Assembly: GCA_028285445.1 (NCBI GenBank)
Contig: JANQPQ010000029.1
Coordinates: 1-64,000, forward strand
Direction of reading: 5' to 3'
Length of the DNA stretch: 64,000 bases
Source of the DNA: Cyclobacteriaceae bacterium
Lineage (GTDB): Bacteria; Bacteroidota; Bacteroidia; Cytophagales; Cyclobacteriaceae
Under the pieces are notes generated by a model. That model worked only from the letters and a program-made list of their open reading frames with translations, had not been told where the DNA came from and ran no database searches. Position 1 is the stretch's first letter; each line of letters starts with the position of its first letter. The position numbers were made by a program, and so were the translations under genes. Positions 1 through 7,204 of the stretch are shown here, piece after piece.

Positions 1-444
1 TCCAGGTACGTTAGGAACCGAGTACACCTCGCCGGCCGCACTTTCGCAGACGTTTACGTTTCCTGTAATGACAGGTGTAGGCAGTGCAGTGATAGTGATG
101 TCTACACCATTATTCGCACTTGTTAGTGTCGGGTCTGTGCTGGTTACTTGTATTCGGTACCCTGCTCCGGCAACTGCGCCAGCGGGGATTGTCGCATTTA
201 TAGTTCCGTCGGTGATGGATGACAGGCTGCCAATTTCAACCGGTGTGCTAAAATCTCCGACCTCGTCAGATAATTCTGCTTTGAAAATATTGCCTGCGTT
301 GAAAATGCCAGTGACGGTATAGTCTATGCTAATAGCTTCTTCCTGACAAACACTAGTAGAGCTAAGGCTTACAATGCTTATCGATTGCGCAAACAACGAA
401 GAAGTACTAAGGCATGTAGCAACTAGTAGTACAAACCTGCTCAT
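1..444 (-). CDS. Secreted cell-surface protein, N-terminal part (runs off left edge)
   Basis: An open frame of 148 codons runs from an ATG at 444 to the window edge without a stop. The start MSRFVLLVATCLSTSSLFAQ is a typical Sec signal peptide ending in the Ala-Gln cleavage context common in Bacteroidota. The mature part is rich in Ser, Thr, Ile and Gly. It ends in a segment (VCESAAGEVYSVPNVPG) that resembles the start of PKD-like repeats found in large T9SS-exported surface proteins. Most of the protein lies outside the window, so length, sorting tail and function cannot be judged. It could be an adhesin or a secreted enzyme with many Ig/PKD modules. The opposite-strand frame at 68-322 is its shadow. 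Confidence 0.75.
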   Translation of the reverse strand, partial: MSRFVLLVATCLSTSSLFAQSISIVSLSSTSVCQEEAISIDYTVTGIFNAGNIFKAELSDEVGDFSTPVEIGSLSSITDGTINATIPAGAVAGAGYRIQVTSTDPTLTSANNGVDITITALPTPVITGNVNVCESAAGEVYSVPNVPG

Positions 445-534
445 TTAAGGCTGCTATCAGGGTTGAGAATAGGGTTAAAAAAAGGGCCTAAATATAGTTA
501 TATATTCAGGTATTACATTATATAATTACTTCAA

Positions 535-590
535 AACCGCTATTGTAACCAATTAATCCCCAATTTTTTGGGATTCTACCATCAGCGGTT
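535..590 (-). terminator. Putative terminator after alkB-like gene
   Basis: Nested inverted repeats lie just downstream of the alkB-like stop: outer arms AACCGCT (535-541) and AGCGGTT (584-590), inner arms AATCCC (555-560) and GGGATT (570-575). Read on the minus strand the outer arm runs into TTTTG. It probably ends the paa-alkB transcript. The long interior makes it less certain than a simple hairpin. Confidence 0.5.
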
Positions 591-603
591 ATTCTGGAGA
601 GTT

Positions 604-1683
604 TTAAGCGGCCCGAAGTTGGTGTTTTTCGAGTAGGGGGTTTGCCAATCTAAACCAAAGAGGCGGAATGAAAGCGGCTAAGATCATTGTTGGATAACCG
701 GCGGGTAAGGTGGGACTTTCCTCATGGCTCTGAAGTACCTGATATCTCCTGGTAGCATTTAGGTGATGATCAGCGTGGCGCTGTAATTGGAATAGGAAGA
801 AATTGGAAATGTTGAAGTAGCTGTCCCAGGAATGTACGGCCTTTACTCGTTCGAAATGGCCCGGTGATATTTCCTTTCTAACGATGCCGTAGTGTTCAAT
901 GTAGTTTACTGCCTCAAGCAGAAGGATTGCGACCAGACTTTGCGCGAAGAAAAAGTATACGATCTGGAAATGCCAGGTACTAGTAATCATCCAGTTGCCT
1001 AGGACTAATATTCCACAAAACACAAAAGGAAGAAAACTGTACCAGATCATACTATTGTGGAATGAAAATAACTTCCTGCCATTCTTGGCCAACAGCTTCT
1101 TTTCGATTGCCCAAGCATGGAAGTAGCTTCCGACAATAGTTCGAGCGAAAAAGAAATATAGTGGTTCGTTCTTTCTGGCAGTTGCCGGGTCCAGCGGCGT
1201 TGCTACGTTTACGTGATGACCCCTGTTATGCTCTATATGGAAATGCATATAACTGACTGTCATTAGCAGCGCCTTCGCATAAAACCGTTCCAGCTTAGAA
1301 GATTTGTGCCCAAGCTCATGGGCAACGGTAATGCCAATGCCTCCCGTCAGTAATCCTGTGCTCAATACGAATCCCAGCCATTCCAGAAAATTATCGACCT
1401 TACCTACTGAGACCGCATAGGCGCCAAATATGACAACAATGATCTGGAGGTAAACCCACAGATACAATATTGCCTTGAAGTAGAATCGGCCACTAAGCAA
1501 CTTGGCGTTATCGCCATCTATGTTATTTTTTGATTTGCCTCCTATGAAATCGAGAATTGGAATTGCTATGAAAACAAATGCTACTGTAGTAAAGTTGAAA
1601 AGTCCGTCGAGGAGATATCCCAATAGCAGTAATACAGGAAGTATTAGGGCGATGTAAAAACCTATCGCTCTGGCAAATGACAT
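604..1683 (-). CDS. alkB: AlkB-type membrane alkane/fatty-acid monooxygenase
   Basis: Integral membrane non-heme diiron hydroxylase of the AlkB family; known members hydroxylate terminal methyl groups of alkanes with O2 and rubredoxin electrons. All histidine boxes are visible: HELGHK (residues 122-127), EHNRGHH (151-157), NYIEHYG (260-266) and LQRHADHH (300-307). Several hydrophobic segments surround them. The length of 359 aa is somewhat shorter than Pseudomonas AlkB (about 400). It begins one base after the stop of the upstream lipoprotein gene, so it is co-transcribed with it and perhaps with paaABCD. No rubredoxin or rubredoxin reductase lies nearby, so the electron donor must be encoded elsewhere. 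The true substrate could be a lipid or a medium-chain alkane. The family call is firm; the substrate is not. Confidence 0.88.
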   Translation of the reverse strand: MSFARAIGFYIALILPVLLLLGYLLDGLFNFTTVAFVFIAIPILDFIGGKSKNNIDGDNAKLLSGRFYFKAILYLWVYLQIIVVIFGAYAVSVGKVDNFLEWLGFVLSTGLLTGGIGITVAHELGHKSSKLERFYAKALLMTVSYMHFHIEHNRGHHVNVATPLDPATARKNEPLYFFFARTIVGSYFHAWAIEKKLLAKNGRKLFSFHNSMIWYSFLPFVFCGILVLGNWMITSTWHFQIVYFFFAQSLVAILLLEAVNYIEHYGIVRKEISPGHFERVKAVHSWDSYFNISNFFLFQLQRHADHHLNATRRYQVLQSHEESPTLPAGYPTMILAAFIPPLWFRLANPLLEKHQLRAA

Positions 1684-1684
1684 C

Positions 1685-2272
1685 CTACTCTGAGAGTTGA
1701 AAGAGAGGGTATTTCGATCTCCTTATGTTTGGATCAATCTGGTCTAGCAAATCTCCGTTATCGGATAGAAACTGGTTGTACAATTTCGCAAAGTCATCGT
1801 AATGCACACGATGAAATAACACCCGTCCATCTGCGGTTTGAATATCTGTGATTAGCTCAGCCATTAAAGGATACTTCTCATAGAAGGGGTTTGATCGAGC
1901 ATAGCCACTTATCTCCGAGATAAGGTTTTGCACTGTGGCATCATATTCATCAATCAGGTCCGAGTCGGACATTGACTGCTGGTCATATCTCAGCGCCATG
2001 GCGGCATCAACTCGCTGCTTCAGTCCGTCAACTGTGTCTTTGTCAAAATTATTGGTGAACTCTACCTCCTGAAGCAGGCGCTTCATGTAGGTTAGCTTTA
2101 GGTCGTCATCGTCAATCATCACTTTCCAGGCATTTGAGAGGCTATCATTAATTACCTTGTAGGTGGTTTGTAACGAATCAAGGACGACAGCTGGGTCTTT
2201 AGTGCTAGTTGATGTTGTACACGAGTACAAGGCAACAATAATTAAAACAACGGCAATACTAACTTTCTTCAT
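1685..2272 (-). CDS. Hypothetical lipoprotein
   Basis: A 195-aa protein with a lipoprotein signal peptide: MKKVSIAVVLIIVALYSC, with the lipobox cysteine at residue 18. The mature part is acidic and mostly alpha-helical in composition, with no recognisable catalytic motif. It lies between paaD (48 bases upstream) and the alkB-like gene (one base downstream), so it probably shares their transcript. A weak -7-like element (TAACTTTA, minus strand 2297-2290) could also give it a promoter of its own. I do not recognise the family. A periplasmic or outer-membrane helper of hydrocarbon handling is only a guess from position. Confidence 0.75.
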   Translation of the reverse strand: MKKVSIAVVLIIVALYSCTTSTSTKDPAVVLDSLQTTYKVINDSLSNAWKVMIDDDDLKLTYMKRLLQEVEFTNNFDKDTVDGLKQRVDAAMALRYDQQSMSDSDLIDEYDATVQNLISEISGYARSNPFYEKYPLMAELITDIQTADGRVLFHRVHYDDFAKLYNQFLSDNGDLLDQIDPNIRRSKYPLFQLSE

Positions 2273-2320
2273 AGACTGGAATTTGTCCTTAAAGTTAGTG
2301 AATACTGGATGTTGGGGAAA

Positions 2321-2809
2321 CTAAAGTGGCTTAAATTGCTGGAAAGCCTCTTTACAGTTGTTGCAGTAGTGTAAGGAACGACAAAGAGTTGGACCGAAGG
2401 GAGTCTTCATTTCAGTATTATCACTACCACAGTTGGGACAATTAGCGTATTTGATAATGTCGAGGTCTACATAGAGATTGTGCCTGGGAGGGGGTGCGAG
2501 GCCGAATTCCTTGAGCGCTTTCCTTCCATCATCACTTATCATATTTGAATTCCATTGCTTCTCAAATGAAACTACCACCTCGAATTTCGATATGCCGTTT
2601 TTCTTGAGAACATCTTCCACATCCTTCTTCATGTAATCCATGGCGGGGCAACCAGCAAACGTTGGAGTCATTTTGACGGTTACATGATCATTGTCAATGA
2701 TAACATCGGTGATAACTCCCAAATCTATCAGTGATAAGACAGGAATCTCAGGGTCTTTTACCTCCTGCAACCATTGTAATATTTCTTCCTTAGTGATAAC
2801 CATTACCAA
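2321..2809 (-). CDS. paaD: Phenylacetyl-CoA epoxidase assembly protein PaaD
   Basis: PaaD-family protein of 162 aa. The N-terminal part is a MIP18/DUF59 domain (about residues 8-80), with the signature VKDPEIPVLSLIDLG and a conserved TFAGCPAM cysteine segment. The C-terminus carries a zinc-ribbon-like set of four cysteines (CPNC near 122, CNNC near 150). In known systems PaaD is needed for a working PaaABC epoxidase, probably through metal-centre maturation. It overlaps the end of paaC by 7 bases, which indicates translational coupling. No paaE reductase gene follows; a lipoprotein comes next. Confidence 0.93.
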   Translation of the reverse strand: MVMVITKEEILQWLQEVKDPEIPVLSLIDLGVITDVIIDNDHVTVKMTPTFAGCPAMDYMKKDVEDVLKKNGISKFEVVVSFEKQWNSNMISDDGRKALKEFGLAPPPRHNLYVDLDIIKYANCPNCGSDNTEMKTPFGPTLCRSLHYCNNCKEAFQQFKPL

Positions 2810-3555
2810 TCGGCTCCTGGGTCAACTTTGAAAACTTCAGACATTTCATCTAGGAGAGGCTGCAGATGGTCACTGTGGTCACCATAGCGGCCGCCGATAA
2901 GCGGAGTAAGCGTAGTAAGGTCTGGCAATTGCAATTCTGTTTCTGTAAGAACCGTCGTGATACTTGACTGCCAGGTGTCCCGCAATGCCTGTTCTCCACT
3001 AAAAATGTCATTTGATATGAGATCCTGCTCGTATTTAGATTCCTCGAATATCCCCAGTGCATAAGGTAATGCCATTTCAAGAGCCTTCTGCAATCTTTCC
3101 CTGGTGTCACCAACTCCCAGCTGCTTAATCCAAACGTCTGCGTGCATAACATGATAGCGAATTTCGCCTACCAGTTTCCGAGCCAATTGGGCTATTTCTT
3201 CAACGGCTGAGTTTGAAAGCATTTCAAACCTGATCATTTCAGCGTGATCAAAAAGAAAATGTCTTACCAGGCTGAAGTCATATTCACCAATTGGTAGCTC
3301 TACCAGTTGGCAATTGTGGAATTGGTTGGCATTACGCATAAAGGCCACCGTATCTGGATCTGACTCTCCCAAATCATGAAGCAGATTGTAGAAGGCCAAA
3401 CTTTGCCCTACCTTATCTTGTGCCATAGATGAAAACGCGATGTCTTCCTCCAGCATTGGCCCCAAACCTGTCCACTCAGAATTTCTGTGACCAATAATTA
3501 ACTGGTCATCAGCAATTTTATATAGTAGGTCTTTTATTGCCTCGGTCATATCCAT
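2803..3555 (-). CDS. paaC: Phenylacetyl-CoA epoxidase subunit PaaC
   Basis: Ferritin-like structural subunit of ring-1,2-phenylacetyl-CoA epoxidase, 250 aa, matching the usual length of about 250. It shows the family's helical pattern, including the start ADDQLIIGHRNSEWTGLGP, an EEDIAFSSMAQDKVGQSLAFY helix and an RHFLFDHAEMIRFEML helix. In characterised enzymes PaaC pairs with PaaA and stabilises it without carrying the catalytic diiron site. It lies 5 bases after paaB and overlaps paaD, so the four subunit genes form one tight operon. Confidence 0.93.
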   Translation of the reverse strand: MDMTEAIKDLLYKIADDQLIIGHRNSEWTGLGPMLEEDIAFSSMAQDKVGQSLAFYNLLHDLGESDPDTVAFMRNANQFHNCQLVELPIGEYDFSLVRHFLFDHAEMIRFEMLSNSAVEEIAQLARKLVGEIRYHVMHADVWIKQLGVGDTRERLQKALEMALPYALGIFEESKYEQDLISNDIFSGEQALRDTWQSSITTVLTETELQLPDLTTLTPLIGGRYGDHSDHLQPLLDEMSEVFKVDPGADW

Positions 3556-3560
3556 TTGTC

Positions 3561-4169
3561 TTAGGAATTGGCTTGTTTCTCTTTAAACTCTTTGATCTTG
3601 TCCGCTCCTTTATAAGCAATTGCATCGCGGAATTGCTTCTCTGGTAAAGTGCTCCAGATCACCTTATCTTCCTCGGCAGATTTCAGCAAATCAGATGATT
3701 TGATCACCCAAACATTGTAAACTGTTTTCTGCTCATCTATGGTCTTTTTGGATTCAGATAAAGCATGTTCATAATTAGCTGCTTGCACAGCACCAACATG
3801 GCGGTGTTGCTTACCACGTTTGTATAGATGAAAAACCTCACAGCTTTCCAATTGATCACTGTTTGCCGAAGCTTCAACGAAGTCGTAGACGCTCTTGTCG
3901 GCTTCGGTTGTTTGCGAGACACTGACGTCGCTTGATCGTGCTATCCACATGCCAGTACAAGTATATCTTCTGCCGAACTGCTCTTTTGCAAATAAAAAGG
4001 CCATATCTGAGTTGGATGCATGCACAACGCCTTCGTGCTGGTAAGGTTTGCCTTCCTTGGTTTGCACAAACACTTCATAGGTCTCAAGTTGATCGAGGTG
4101 ATTTTTCTCAAGATCTTTTTCCCATTTGGGAAAATTAAGTCGCTGTATTCTCGGGTCTAAAGAATCCAT
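3561..4169 (-). CDS. paaB: Phenylacetyl-CoA epoxidase subunit PaaB, internally duplicated
   Basis: This is PaaB, but with two PaaB-like units in one chain. Residues 25-82 and 104-161 align with each other without gaps (22 of 58 identical by hand). Both carry the family pattern DQLE..EVF..K.GK...H.G.V.A.N followed by a W.I/V..SSD block. PaaB in E. coli is about 95 aa; this protein is 202 aa. PaaB bridges the PaaAC heterodimers, so a fused double unit might change how the complex assembles. It lies one base after paaA and 5 bases before paaC. The first unit has the more hydrophobic second half; neither is obviously broken. Confidence 0.9.
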   Translation of the reverse strand: MDSLDPRIQRLNFPKWEKDLEKNHLDQLETYEVFVQTKEGKPYQHEGVVHASNSDMAFLFAKEQFGRRYTCTGMWIARSSDVSVSQTTEADKSVYDFVEASANSDQLESCEVFHLYKRGKQHRHVGAVQAANYEHALSESKKTIDEQKTVYNVWVIKSSDLLKSAEEDKVIWSTLPEKQFRDAIAYKGADKIKEFKEKQANS

Positions 4170-4170
4170 A

Positions 4171-5157
4171 TTATGCCAAGGGAGTAACGTACTTCATATC
4201 AGCACTCTTCAGTGCATTTCTCACCCACTGTCCTCTTTCTTCTGCCATTCTTCTAACAGCTAGCCTCTCTTCATTACAAGGTCCGTCTCCATTTATTACA
4301 CGCTTAAATTCTTCCCAATCGGGTTCAGTAAATTCCCACATGCCTGTTTCCTCATTCTTTTTAAGGTTTGTATCGGGAACAGTGAGACCTAATTCCCAAA
4401 TCTTGGGAACATACATATCAAGGAATTGCTGTCTACAATCATCATTAGAAGCCATTTTTACCTTCCACTTCATCAAGATCTCGGTATGAACAGAAATCTT
4501 ATCCGAAGGTCCAAAGAAATGCATCATTGGAGCCCACCATCGATCGACTGCTTCTTGCATCATTTGCCGCTGCTTAGGGGTTCCAGTAGCAAGGTGGATC
4601 ACACAGTGGTGTCCATATTTTAGGTGGAAAGATTCTTCGATGCAAATTCGCTCAAGGGCGCGGCAATAGGGGCCGTAACTTCCTTTTGAATTTGCAACCT
4701 GGTTAACAATAGCTCCGGCGTCCACCAGCCAGGATATGAAACATGAGTCAGCCCACGTGTAGGCTGGGTAATTGAAAATATTGGAATATTTAGATTTGCC
4801 ATTGATGAGGTCGCTGATCATATCCTCGCGAGATTTCCCCAGAGTTTCGGCAGCACTGTAGAGCAACTGAGCGTGGCCCACCTCATCCTGCACCTTTGCC
4901 ATAAGGGCAAGTTTTCTCTTGAACCCTGGCGCCCTGGTTATCCAGGTGCCTTCTGGTAACGCCCCGATGATTTCACTATGTGCATGTTGCTCAATCATGC
5001 GGATAAGCTGCTTGCGATATAGCTTAGGCATCCAATCTGAGGGTTCAATTTTTTCGCCTCTCTCAATTCGTGCTTCAAATTCCTGCAGTTTCACAGGATC
5101 TTCATTGAGCACATCATTGTGGTTGGATGGTTCGAATATATTTCCGCCGCCGTACAT
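4171..5157 (-). CDS. paaA: Phenylacetyl-CoA epoxidase catalytic subunit PaaA
   Basis: Catalytic diiron subunit that epoxidises the ring of phenylacetyl-CoA with O2. It is 328 aa against 309 in E. coli. Candidate iron ligands are visible in family context: E62 ([11 protein letters not shown]), E92 and H95 ([10 protein letters not shown]), and E175 and H178 ([11 protein letters not shown]). The TWADSCF segment near residues 134-140 is also typical. The gene starts 4 bases after the tetR stop and heads paaABCD. The reductase PaaE and the ligase PaaK are not in this window and must be elsewhere. Confidence 0.95.
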   Translation of the reverse strand: MYGGGNIFEPSNHNDVLNEDPVKLQEFEARIERGEKIEPSDWMPKLYRKQLIRMIEQHAHSEIIGALPEGTWITRAPGFKRKLALMAKVQDEVGHAQLLYSAAETLGKSREDMISDLINGKSKYSNIFNYPAYTWADSCFISWLVDAGAIVNQVANSKGSYGPYCRALERICIEESFHLKYGHHCVIHLATGTPKQRQMMQEAVDRWWAPMMHFFGPSDKISVHTEILMKWKVKMASNDDCRQQFLDMYVPKIWELGLTVPDTNLKKNEETGMWEFTEPDWEEFKRVINGDGPCNEERLAVRRMAEERGQWVRNALKSADMKYVTPLA

Positions 5158-5161
5158 ATTT

Positions 5162-5758
5162 TTAGTATTTAGTTTCTGTATTTAACACTCCTGACAATAA
5201 CGTCTCAGTAATTTGACTTGCAAAATCTTCATTCGCCCGGGAAGAAGTGGGCTTGTACCAGTGATGTATCCCGTTTAATGAAGACAATAGTAGCTGGGAG
5301 GTAATCTTGCTATCTCCAGCCGTAAATACTCCGTTTTGAATCCCGTCCTCGATAATGCTCACAAACCTCCTCTCATAGTCATTTTTCATTAAAAGAAAAT
5401 CGCCTCGATAGGGGTCACTCATATGCTTCCATTCATTCCAGAATACTGCGGAAGCTGACAAGTCAGCGGTTATGATGCCTATATGGGCAATCATAGCATG
5501 CCTTAGTTTCTCCTCCGGTCTTAACCCCTGATTTTCAACTTCCTCCAAGCTTGTCAAAAATTGATTAGCTAATCGAAAACAAATGTTTTGAAGAATTTCC
5601 TCTTTAGATTTTATATGAGAGTAGATGCTGGCAGCCTCAATTCCGACTGCGCTCGCCAAATCCCTCATTGAAGAAGCCCCATAACCCCTTTCCTTAAAAA
5701 GAACGGTGGCAATTTCTTCTATTTGCTTTTTTCTAGGCGTATTTTCCTTAGTAAGCAT
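5162..5758 (-). CDS. TetR-family regulator, likely PaaR-type repressor of the paa operon
   Basis: TetR-family repressor of 198 aa. The N-terminal helix-turn-helix is clear ([23 protein letters not shown], then [12 protein letters not shown], roughly residues 16-60). The C-terminal ligand domain resembles acyl-CoA-responsive TetR proteins (TetR_C, about residues 80-190). It is the first gene of the paa transcript; paaA starts 4 bases after its stop. Its promoter contains a 14-base inverted repeat (5777-5790) that fits the PaaR-type operator. Autoregulation with release by phenylacetyl-CoA is the likely scheme, by analogy with PaaR; fatty acyl-CoA sensing is the alternative. Confidence 0.9.
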   Translation of the reverse strand: MLTKENTPRKKQIEEIATVLFKERGYGASSMRDLASAVGIEAASIYSHIKSKEEILQNICFRLANQFLTSLEEVENQGLRPEEKLRHAMIAHIGIITADLSASAVFWNEWKHMSDPYRGDFLLMKNDYERRFVSIIEDGIQNGVFTAGDSKITSQLLLSSLNGIHHWYKPTSSRANEDFASQITETLLSGVLNTETKY

Positions 5759-5762
5759 AATA

Positions 5763-5793
5763 CAAATATATAAAACCTAACGTTCGTTAGCAA
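5763..5793 (-). promoter_or_regulatory. tetR-paa promoter with PaaR-like operator between -33 and -7
   Basis: On the minus strand, TTG (5793-5791) and TATATTTG (5770-5763) are 20 bases apart, matching the Bacteroidota -33/-7 pattern. The spacer contains CTAACG-TT-CGTTAG (plus strand 5777-5790), a perfect 6-bp inverted repeat. As I recall it, the Thermus PaaR site is CNAACGNNCGTTNG, and this fits at every fixed position. A repressor bound here would block RNA polymerase. The -7 box is so close to the ATG at 5758 that the mRNA may be leaderless. Confidence 0.75.
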
Positions 5794-5823
5794 TAAATGG
5801 TTTAAGAATAGATCTGTTTGCCA

Positions 5824-5831
5824 TATTTTTG
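5824..5831 (+). promoter_or_regulatory. -7 element of the membrane-protein gene
   Basis: TATTTTTG at 5824-5831 matches TAnnTTTG. It lies 16 bases before the ATG at 5848 and overlaps the longer upstream start option at 5818, which argues for the later start. A weak -33 (TTTA, 5801-5804) is 19 bases upstream. Confidence 0.5.
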
Positions 5832-5847
5832 TGGGAAAATTTGGGGA

Positions 5848-6366
5848 ATGCTAAATCCAACTTTTAATAGTGCTGGCGAGTTCTACAACAAGCTCAATCT
5901 ATTCTTTCACTTATTGATCGCTGGCCCGTTACTAGTGTTTGTTTTCCTTTATCTGGAGAGCAATGCGGGCGATGGCCGCGAGCTTCTGGTACAAGGTGAG
6001 ATGGCCACTGTGCTGCGTTATTCGCTGCCGATGATAATTATTCTATCGGCTGCGATGTCATTCGTGATGTTCAAAAGGAGCTTACAAGTAGCTCGTAATG
6101 AAGTTGGGTTGCAAAACAAACTCAGCCACTACTTTCGGTATTCGTTTGTCAAATACGGCATGATAGAATTCTCATCTATTGCAGCAGTACTGGGATTATA
6201 CCTAACTGACGAGCTTATTTATACCGTATTGTATGTGGCTTTGTTGATGTTGCTATCAGTGAGCAGGCCCACGGTTTATAGAATTTGCAGGGAGCTGAAG
6301 CTGGATGGCAAGGAAAAAGACATTGTATTGCACAAAAAAGAAATGCCCCCGGTTGAGGGCATTTAA
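5848..6366 (+). CDS. Four-helix integral membrane protein, unknown function
   Basis: A 172-aa membrane protein with about four hydrophobic segments (starting near residues 18, 58, 102 and 122 from this start). It ends in a charged cytoplasmic-like tail (CRELKLDGKEKDIVLHKK). I chose the ATG at 5848 because a -7 box at 5824-5831 sits between it and the upstream ATG at 5818. I do not recognise the family. It is divergent from tetR, and the operator at 5777-5790 lies between them, so it could fall under the same repressor. Its last codons overlap a terminator hairpin that serves the convergent gene. Confidence 0.75.
   Translation: MLNPTFNSAGEFYNKLNLFFHLLIAGPLLVFVFLYLESNAGDGRELLVQGEMATVLRYSLPMIIILSAAMSFVMFKRSLQVARNEVGLQNKLSHYFRYSFVKYGMIEFSSIAAVLGLYLTDELIYTVLYVALLMLLSVSRPTVYRICRELKLDGKEKDIVLHKKEMPPVEGI
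6341..6364 (-). terminator. Terminator of the barrel operon, inside the 3' end of the convergent gene
   Basis: Perfect 8-bp stem AAATGCCC (6341-6348) and GGGCATTT (6357-6364) with an 8-base loop. On the minus strand it is followed by TTTCTTTTTTG, a good U-tract. It terminates the minus-strand sigma/barrel operon while lying within the last codons of the plus-strand gene. Confidence 0.8.
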
Positions 6367-6395
6367 TCCAATATCTTATTTGCTTCCGGGTGTTT

Positions 6396-7178
6396 CTAAA
6401 ATAGCGTCACGCCAAAGCTAAAGGCATTGAGCTCAGGACCTCTGTTATCTGAGAAGAATTCGTTAAGATCATAATTGGCAAATAAATCTACTCTTCCAAT
6501 TCCCAATTGCAGTCGAGCGCCATACCTAATGTTCTCAATAAAGAAGTTGCTTCGTTCCTTATCTCTTTCTCTATCGCCATCTTCCTTATAAACGGCCTTA
6601 CTATGGCTGGTGAGTCGGTAGCCGGCATAGCCTCCAATTCCAATTCTGAAACCATACTTTCTCTCTACATCGATCTCTAACCGACCATGGTCGAAGATGT
6701 AGTTGCGGCCATATCGATCCGATCCTCCGAAATCAAGTAGGGGCACAAGGCTAATATTTACGAAAGAAGCCGTGAGTTTACTTTTGACAGTACTGATGTC
6801 GCGTGGGTCTTCAAAGAAAAAGACAGTGTTAGGCAGTTTATCAATTCTGACAGCTGCATTTTCAAACTTGAAATTATACCAACTAATGCCCCCTCCCCAT
6901 TCGATGTGAAGAGGGCCACCAACATGCGTTCGATTAATTGAATTTAAGCCAACATACCAGCTACCAAACGGTTTTACGGAATAGAGCGCGTTATCCACAT
7001 CTGGAAAATCACCATCTTCCAGATAGTTGTTTGTTCCAAGATCGATGCGGATGAGATTTCGCGTACCTCGTTGGTAGCGTTTCCTGCGATCGTCCTGGTC
7101 ATCTTGGGTGGTTTGGGCGTAGGTAGCGCCACTAAGTAATAAGGTAGTTATCAGTAGAGTGGTCGAAATTTTCTTCAT
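6396..7178 (-). CDS. Outer-membrane beta-barrel protein (paralogue of the next gene upstream)
   Basis: A 260-aa exported protein with signal peptide MKKISTTLLITTLLLSGATYAQ. The mature part has alternating aromatic and polar strands ending in Phe (GVTLF), as outer-membrane barrels do. It aligns along its length with the C-terminal 220 residues of the upstream gene; both have LGTNNYLEDG, FGSWYVGLN or YGSWYVGLN, WYNFKF and VKSKLTA blocks and an acidic EDGDR turn. The two genes are 26 bases apart and probably arose by tandem duplication. Both sit in an operon with an ECF sigma factor, so envelope stress or surface remodelling is a plausible setting. The exact function is unknown. Confidence 0.85.
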   Translation of the reverse strand: MKKISTTLLITTLLLSGATYAQTTQDDQDDRRKRYQRGTRNLIRIDLGTNNYLEDGDFPDVDNALYSVKPFGSWYVGLNSINRTHVGGPLHIEWGGGISWYNFKFENAAVRIDKLPNTVFFFEDPRDISTVKSKLTASFVNISLVPLLDFGGSDRYGRNYIFDHGRLEIDVERKYGFRIGIGGYAGYRLTSHSKAVYKEDGDRERDKERSNFFIENIRYGARLQLGIGRVDLFANYDLNEFFSDNRGPELNAFSFGVTLF

Positions 7179-7204
7179 ATTGTCTATTTTGAGTTTTGAC
7201 TTTT

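Noticed and set aside
68-322. 84-codon plus-strand frame
   Set aside because: It is antisense to a secreted-protein gene with a clear signal peptide starting at 444 and shows no protein features of its own.
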